DNA from: Gluconobacter sp. Gdi
GTDB lineage: Bacteria; Pseudomonadota; Alphaproteobacteria; Acetobacterales; Acetobacteraceae
DNA: 64,000 nucleotides
Assembly (NCBI RefSeq): GCF_014132155.1
Contig: NZ_BLJQ01000009.1
Location: forward strand, 1-64,000
Direction: 5' to 3'
Under the pieces are notes generated by a model. That model saw only the letters and a program-made list of their open reading frames with translations, was not told the origin of the DNA and did not search any database. Position 1 is the stretch's first letter. Every line of letters starts with the position of its first letter. Below are positions 60,005-64,000 of the stretch, piece after piece. The position numbers were made by a program, and so were the translations under genes.

Positions 60005-61989
60005 AGGTCGAGGCCATCAGCCGGGTCCATCGTCGCTTGCCGCGCAACGAAACGAGCTTGCTGGCGTATGGCCCGCGCTTTGGCGGCATCGTCATCCGGC
60101 TCGTCGTCGAGCACATCGAACTCCTGCACGCCCGAACGTTCGGGGGGCACGACGTCCTCATGTTCCGGTAATTCCGGTTCGCGGCGGATGCCGGCATTGG
60201 CGGAATCACCATCAGCGCCCGTGCTGCCATCCGGTGCTGGCCCTCCTGATGGAGCCCCTGTCTCCAGCGCCGACCAGTCATCGGTCGGAGGTGCCGACGG
60301 GCGTTTCATCCCTGTCGCGGGCGGTGGCAGAACACGCTCCATGAACCGCGCGTCTTCGTAATAGCGGGCCTTTTTCGCGCGAACGGGTGCCACACCCGCG
60401 ATCAGTAAGAGTTCATCGGTCGGCGGAAGCTGCATCACCTCACCGGGGGTAAGCAGCGGGCGTGCCGTTTCCTGTCGCGATACCATGAGATGCCCGAGCC
60501 AGGGCGATAGCCGGTGACCGGCATAATTGGTGGAATCACGCATTTCGGTCGCTGTGCCGAGGGCATCCGACACACGCCGGGCGGTGCGCTCGTCGTTGGT
60601 GGCAAACGCGACGCGGACATGACAGTTGTCGAGAATACTGTTGTTCGCGCCGTAGGCTTTTTCGATCTGGTTCAGACTCTGTGCGATCAGAAAGGATTTA
60701 ATCCCGTAACCCGCCATGAAGGCCAGGGCGGATTCAAAGAAATCGAGACGGCCGAGGGCGGGAAACTCATCGAGCATCAGCAGCAGCCGGTGCCGATGGG
60801 CGGAAACGTGCAGATCCTCCGTCAGCCGTCGGCCGATCTGGTTCAGGATCAAGCGAATCAGCGGCTTGGTGCGGGCGATATCGGACGGCGGCACGACAAG
60901 GTAGAGACTGGCGGGCTGGCTGCCGGACACGAGATCCGCGATGCGCCAGTCGCATCGTGCCGTCACCTTTGCCACCACCGGATCGCGATAGAGGCCCAGG
61001 AACGACATGGCGGTGGACAGCACTCCCGACCGCTCGTTGTCGCTCTTGTTCAGCAGTTCCCGCGCCGATGAGGCGATGACGGGATGCACGCCCGCCTTGC
61101 CGAGATGCGGCGTGGACATCATCGCACGCAGCGTCGCCTCCACCGGCCGCTTCGGATCGGAGAGGAAATTGGCGACACCAGCCAGCGTCTTGTCCGGCTC
61201 GGCATAGAGGACATGCAGGATCGCACCCACCAGTAGGGAGTGGGAGGTCTTCTCCCAATGGTTGCGCCGGTCCAGCGCACCTTCGGGATCGACGAGGATA
61301 TCGGCGATGTTCTGGACGTCGCGCACCTCCCTGTCACCACGCCTGACCTCCAGCAGCGGGTTGTAGGGCGAGGATGCCGGATCGGTCGGGTCGAACAGCA
61401 GCACGCGCCCGTGCCGGGCACGAAATCCGGCGGTCAGCCCCCAGTTCTCGCCCTTGATGTCATGGACGATGGCCGAGCCCGGCCAGGTCAGCAGCGTTGG
61501 CACGACCAGCCCGACACCTTTGCCCGAACGAGTCGGCGCAAAGCATAGAACATGCTCGGGGCCGTTATGCCGGAGATAGTCCCGATCCCACCGGCCCAGC
61601 ACCACGCCGTCGGGGTCGAGTAGCCCGGCTTCCTTCACCTCACCAACATCTGCCCAGCGTGCCGAACCATACGTGGCGACGTTGCGGGCGTCCCGTGCCC
61701 GAAGGATCGACAGGGCGATGGCAACGACGCTGCCAATAATTCCACCGGACGAGGCGATATATCCGCCCGTCACGAAGATCGACGGCGCATAGGCGTCGTA
61801 GAAATACCACCACCAGAAGAAGGCCGGCGGATCGTAGAACGGCCAGCCCGCCACCATGAACCAGGGAGTGCCGAGCTGAGGTTGAAAGCTGAGACGCCAG
61901 GCCGTCCACTCCGTGGCACTCCAGATGGCGACGAAGACGATCAGCAGAACGAGGGCGACCTGCCCCCACAGGACACGGCTTCCGGACAT
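60001..61989 (-). CDS. traG: TraG/VirD4 coupling protein
   Basis: 662 residues. Two N-terminal membrane helices (about 10-28 and 75-97), then the VirD4-type ATPase: YGSARWADVGEVKEAGLL, Walker A CFAPTRSGKGVGLVVPTLLTW, DPTDPASSPYNPL, Walker B LLLMLDEFPALGRLD, and FLIAQSLNQIEKAYGANNSIL. The C-terminal 80 residues are variable and acidic. It delivers the relaxosome-bound DNA to the Trb channel. First gene of the transfer row; 118 bp separate it from the DUF2285 gene upstream. Confidence 0.95.
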   Translation of the reverse strand: MSGSRVLWGQVALVLLIVFVAIWSATEWTAWRLSFQPQLGTPWFMVAGWPFYDPPAFFWWWYFYDAYAPSIFVTGGYIASSGGIIGSVVAIALSILRARDARNVATYGSARWADVGEVKEAGLLDPDGVVLGRWDRDYLRHNGPEHVLCFAPTRSGKGVGLVVPTLLTWPGSAIVHDIKGENWGLTAGFRARHGRVLLFDPTDPASSPYNPLLEVRRGDREVRDVQNIADILVDPEGALDRRNHWEKTSHSLLVGAILHVLYAEPDKTLAGVANFLSDPKRPVEATLRAMMSTPHLGKAGVHPVIASSARELLNKSDNERSGVLSTAMSFLGLYRDPVVAKVTARCDWRIADLVSGSQPASLYLVVPPSDIARTKPLIRLILNQIGRRLTEDLHVSAHRHRLLLMLDEFPALGRLDFFESALAFMAGYGIKSFLIAQSLNQIEKAYGANNSILDNCHVRVAFATNDERTARRVSDALGTATEMRDSTNYAGHRLSPWLGHLMVSRQETARPLLTPGEVMQLPPTDELLLIAGVAPVRAKKARYYEDARFMERVLPPPATGMKRPSAPPTDDWSALETGAPSGGPAPDGSTGADGDSANAGIRREPELPEHEDVVPPERSGVQEFDVLDDEPDDDAAKARAIRQQARFVARQATMDPADGLDL

Positions 61990-62106
61990 CGGGGCTCCAA
62001 TCGGCTTGGGGATTGAAACCGATCAGAGAAGGGGCGACCCAGCGACAGGCAATATGTAATGAGTCGCGATCGTATCGCCGGATACCATGGCGTAGAAAAA
62101 GGACGG

Positions 62107-62403
62107 TCAGTGCCGGGTTGCGCGGGCGTCGATCACGGCCTGTTCGAGAATCTTCCGATAACCGATTTTCGTCATCCATTGCGCACGGGCAAGATGGCTT
62201 TCCCAGCAGGTGCGCGTACGTTCGGCGTCCGCCGGATCACGATGTAGCACGATCCGCGCCACCTCCGCCCAGTCGGCCCGATCCGCCTCGGCATCGAGCA
62301 GGCGGAGATAGGTGATGAAATGCACTTCGTCGTAGGTCGTGATCTCCGGCACGGTCGGGGCCAGGTCATCGACATCGGGGTCCAGTTCGGGTCTTGCTGT
62401 CAT
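62107..62403 (-). CDS. DUF2285 protein of the conjugative element
   Basis: 98 residues from ATG 62403, with GGAGGG eight bases upstream; a longer start at 62433 is less well placed. Matches DUF2285: VHFITYLRLLDAEADRADWAEVARIVLHRDPADAERTRTCWESHLARAQWMTKIGYRKIL. Proteins with this domain are found upstream of traG in alphaproteobacterial conjugative elements and often carry or accompany helix-turn-helix parts. Possible regulator or accessory factor. It is divergent from an XRE gene, with a perfect inverted repeat between. Confidence 0.8.
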   Translation of the reverse strand: MTARPELDPDVDDLAPTVPEITTYDEVHFITYLRLLDAEADRADWAEVARIVLHRDPADAERTRTCWESHLARAQWMTKIGYRKILEQAVIDARATRH

Positions 62404-62449
62404 CCGACAGCCCTCCAGCAGGATTGCAGTCAATTATATCCTAAAATGG

Positions 62450-62472
62450 GATAATCCTAAATCAGGATTATC
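62450..62472. promoter_or_regulatory. Operator between DUF2285 and XRE genes
   Basis: GATAATCCT (62450-62458) and AGGATTATC (62464-62472) form a perfect 9-bp inverted repeat with a 5-bp spacer in the 104-bp divergent gap. It is a probable site for one of the adjacent XRE regulators. Confidence 0.65.
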
Positions 62473-62507
62473 GGAACGGCTCCCTGCCCGTCGGAGAGCT
62501 GTTCCGC

Positions 62508-62792
62508 ATGAAGAAATCCCTGCGCACACCCCGGCAGCTTTTGCTGCAATCGCTTCTTACAGAAGCCCGCAAGACCGGGGGTATGACGCAGGCGGAACTG
62601 GCCGCTGCACTTGGCAAACCGCAATCCTTCGTCGCCAAATATGAGAATGGCGAGCGCCGAATCGATGTCATCGAGTTCGCTGACATAACAGCCGCCCTTG
62701 GCGTTTCCTGCGCGGATCTTCTCGTCCGTCTCGCACACGGCACGAAAAAGTCTCCACCGGACGGGGAGAATACCACGGGCCGGGAGGAATAG
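62508..62792 (+). CDS. XRE-family regulator
   Basis: 94 residues. The helix-turn-helix spans about 10-65: LLLQSLLTEARKTGGMTQAELAAALGKPQSFVAKYENGERRIDVIEFADITAALGVSCADLL. The C-terminal 20 residues are charged and disordered. It is divergent from the DUF2285-traG genes and so likely controls them through the repeat at 62450-62472. A second XRE gene follows 49 bp later. Confidence 0.88.
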   Translation: MKKSLRTPRQLLLQSLLTEARKTGGMTQAELAAALGKPQSFVAKYENGERRIDVIEFADITAALGVSCADLLVRLAHGTKKSPPDGENTTGREE

Positions 62793-62820
62793 GAACGATC
62801 ATTCCTGGAACGATCGTTCC
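62792..62820. promoter_or_regulatory. Two adjacent palindromes before the second XRE gene
   Basis: GGAACGATCATTCC (62792-62805) and GGAACGATCGTTCC (62807-62820) are two nearly identical 14-bp palindromes whose starts are 15 bp apart. They lie just before the second XRE start and are probably its autoregulatory operators. Confidence 0.75.
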
Positions 62821-62841
62821 GACATAGGTCTCGATGATGGC

Positions 62842-63066
62842 ATGGACCTCAAGGAGGTCATGGCGATCAACCTGCGTCGGATGCGTCATGACAGGGACAT
62901 GACGCAAGAGGAACTGGCCGATCGTGCCGGCCTGAGCACCCGCTATGTCGGGGCGATCGAACGCGCGGACGTGTCGGCAAGCGTTACGATCCTGGGCAAG
63001 ATTGCAGAGGCACTGGACGTGGAACCGGGCGCGCTATTGAAAGCTGTCCCGGCCAACCCGCGCTGA
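62842..63066 (+). CDS. XRE-family regulator
   Basis: 74 residues from ATG 62842 (the ATGG is preceded by TCGATGATGGC; a longer frame from 62698 overlaps the previous gene and is unlikely). Single helix-turn-helix: MAINLRRMRHDRDMTQEELADRAGLSTRYVGAIERADVSASVTILGKIAEALDVEPGALL. It resembles the small immunity-type repressors of mobile elements. Tandem palindromes lie directly upstream. Confidence 0.88.
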   Translation: MDLKEVMAINLRRMRHDRDMTQEELADRAGLSTRYVGAIERADVSASVTILGKIAEALDVEPGALLKAVPANPR

Positions 63067-63089
63067 CCGGCTGAGGAAAAAAGACGCCC

Positions 63090-63692
63090 TCACTCTTTCC
63101 ATGCGGCGCTGTCTTTCACGATGACGGCGAACATATCCGCAAGTTCGGCCAGGGCAACGCGACGCACGGTTTCGGCCGCGATCGTTCCACCCAGCGGATC
63201 GGCGACGTCGCGTGCTGCAATGGCGTCCGCCACCAGGGTCACGCGCAGGCCGTATTCCTCCGCCGCCGCGCGGGCCGTGGTGGACACGCAGACACCCACC
63301 GTATCACCGGCGATGATGACCTCGTTCCGACCGGTCTCCTTGATCCGGTCCGAAAGCCCGGTGCCGATAAACGCATTCGCATGGGTCTTGAACAGAACCG
63401 TCTCCCCTTCGCGAGGCGTCACCTGGGGCAAGAAATCGCGATATGGACCATCGCTGGCAAAGGCGGGAGCACCTGGTCCCGCGTCATGGGCGATATGGAT
63501 GACCGGCACGCCCTTGCGCCGCGCGAGATCGAGAAGCCGCCCGGCCTCATCCGCCGCCGCATCGACATTGGCGAGCGGTACTCGCCCGTCACGATATTCG
63601 CGCTGGATGTCGATCAGGACCAGCACCGACCGGTCGAGCGGTGACGGGCTGTCATCAAGGCCGTAGATATGACGGAAGGTTTCGAGGGTCAT
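63090..63692 (-). CDS. Isochorismatase-family cysteine hydrolase
   Basis: 200 residues. Start ATG 63692 behind AGGAGGAAAA. The family motifs are clear: SVLVLIDIQREYRDGRVPL (catalytic Asp), VFKTHANAFIGTGLSDRI-type Lys region (VLFKTHANAF), and EVIIAGDTVGVCVSTTARAAAEEYGL with the nucleophile Cys. It cleaves a small amide or vinyl-ether-type substrate; the exact one is unknown. It reads towards the XRE genes and away from the partial LysR gene on the same strand (53 bp apart), which may control it. Confidence 0.88.
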   Translation of the reverse strand: MTLETFRHIYGLDDSPSPLDRSVLVLIDIQREYRDGRVPLANVDAAADEAGRLLDLARRKGVPVIHIAHDAGPGAPAFASDGPYRDFLPQVTPREGETVLFKTHANAFIGTGLSDRIKETGRNEVIIAGDTVGVCVSTTARAAAEEYGLRVTLVADAIAARDVADPLGGTIAAETVRRVALAELADMFAVIVKDSAAWKE

Positions 63693-63745
63693 TGGGATTT
63701 TCCTCCTGGCAACAGGTCATTTTTACAGACCGGCGCTTCATAGTT

Positions 63746-64000
63746 TTATAAGCGTTCGCCGCCCGTTTCGTAATGTCCCGATATCTTGACTGGCAACGAT
63801 GATGACATGGTTTGACCCCGCATGGTCAAACCATCCACACGACTCATATGTGTGGCGAGAACCAGAAGATTACGCAGCGCGGGGCTGCGGTTCTGAGGCG
63901 ACCAGACCGCGCTGAACCGGGCGTGTTCCTTCTCGTCGTCGATCGGACGGAAGACGACGCCGGGAAATGGCATATGGCTCCCTGCTTCGTGGGTCAGCGT
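63746..64000 (-). CDS. LysR-family regulator, C-terminal part, cut by window end
   Basis: The last 84 residues only; the frame is open to the window edge. THEAGSHMPFPGVVFRPIDDEKEHARFSAVWSPQNRSPALRNLLVLA fits the end of a LysR effector domain (GVVFRPI and the Trp, Asn and Leu pattern of the last helix). The DNA-binding part lies outside. Its position 53 bp before the isochorismatase-family gene on the same strand suggests they are linked. Confidence 0.75.
   Translation of the reverse strand, partial: TLTHEAGSHMPFPGVVFRPIDDEKEHARFSAVWSPQNRSPALRNLLVLATHMSRVDGLTMRGQTMSSSLPVKISGHYETGGERL

Noticed and set aside
1-64000. CRISPR array
   Set aside because: No set of regularly spaced identical repeats was seen; the short repeats at 781-2389 are gene junctions, not spaced arrays.

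Overview
The window looks like a chromosome segment of an acetic acid bacterium, most likely Gluconobacter or a close relative (Acetobacteraceae). The main clue is a membrane-bound PQQ-dependent glucose dehydrogenase beside a GAF/Fis regulator and an outer-membrane channel; the ordinary chromosomal proteins also read as alphaproteobacterial. Base composition divides the window into moderately GC-rich core chromosome, an AT-rich patch around a Hint-domain gene (about 5.7-6.5 kb), a defence-gene stretch (41.2-49.4 kb), and a clearly GC-richer conjugation cluster (49.8-63 kb).

Layout. 1-4761: right end of an integrated prophage-like element. It has nine small, tightly overlapping genes, an AlpA-type regulator and a P4-type tyrosine integrase lying beside a tRNA-Tyr gene, the probable attachment site. 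The left end is outside the window. 4.8-40.9 kb: core chromosome with rlmB, a broken Hint-domain gene, an ArsR/ene-reductase pair with a perfect operator, tspO, a divergent membrane-protein/rluD pair, rpoH, gap-pgk, a glycosyltransferase, a membrane-anchored ExoVII-like protein, an amino-acid cluster (permease, Lrp regulator, class V aminotransferase, ornithine-cyclodeaminase-like reductase), the glucose dehydrogenase locus, cutC, a secreted lipase-like lipoprotein, ggt, LysR-MFS, a TonB receptor, a second MFS exporter and sodC.

41.2-49.4 kb: a five-gene same-strand defence island. A Fic-fold protein that has lost its catalytic His and anchor Arg is coupled to a RecQ-like helicase with a C-terminal phosphoribosyltransferase and to a DprA/Smf-like protein. 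These are followed by hamA (DUF1837 nuclease) and hamB (SF2 helicase), which together are a Hachiman anti-phage system. 49.4-64.0 kb: a degraded transposase fragment, then a complete-looking traG-copG-trbBCDEJLFGI cluster read leftwards. In it trbL carries a single-base frameshift, and an AT-rich orphan gene sits between copG and trbB. Control genes (DUF2285, two XRE regulators with visible operators), an isochorismatase-family hydrolase and a cut-off LysR gene close the window.

Working together: the Trb/TraG genes would form a type IV conjugation apparatus that brought in the defence cargo, although the trbL lesion suggests transfer may now be impaired. The most interesting candidate systems are the inactive-Fic/RecQ-PRTase/DprA module joined to Hachiman, and the repeated stop-start junction cassettes that link unrelated small genes in the prophage end. 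All functional statements are inferred from sequence motifs and family knowledge; no searches were run.
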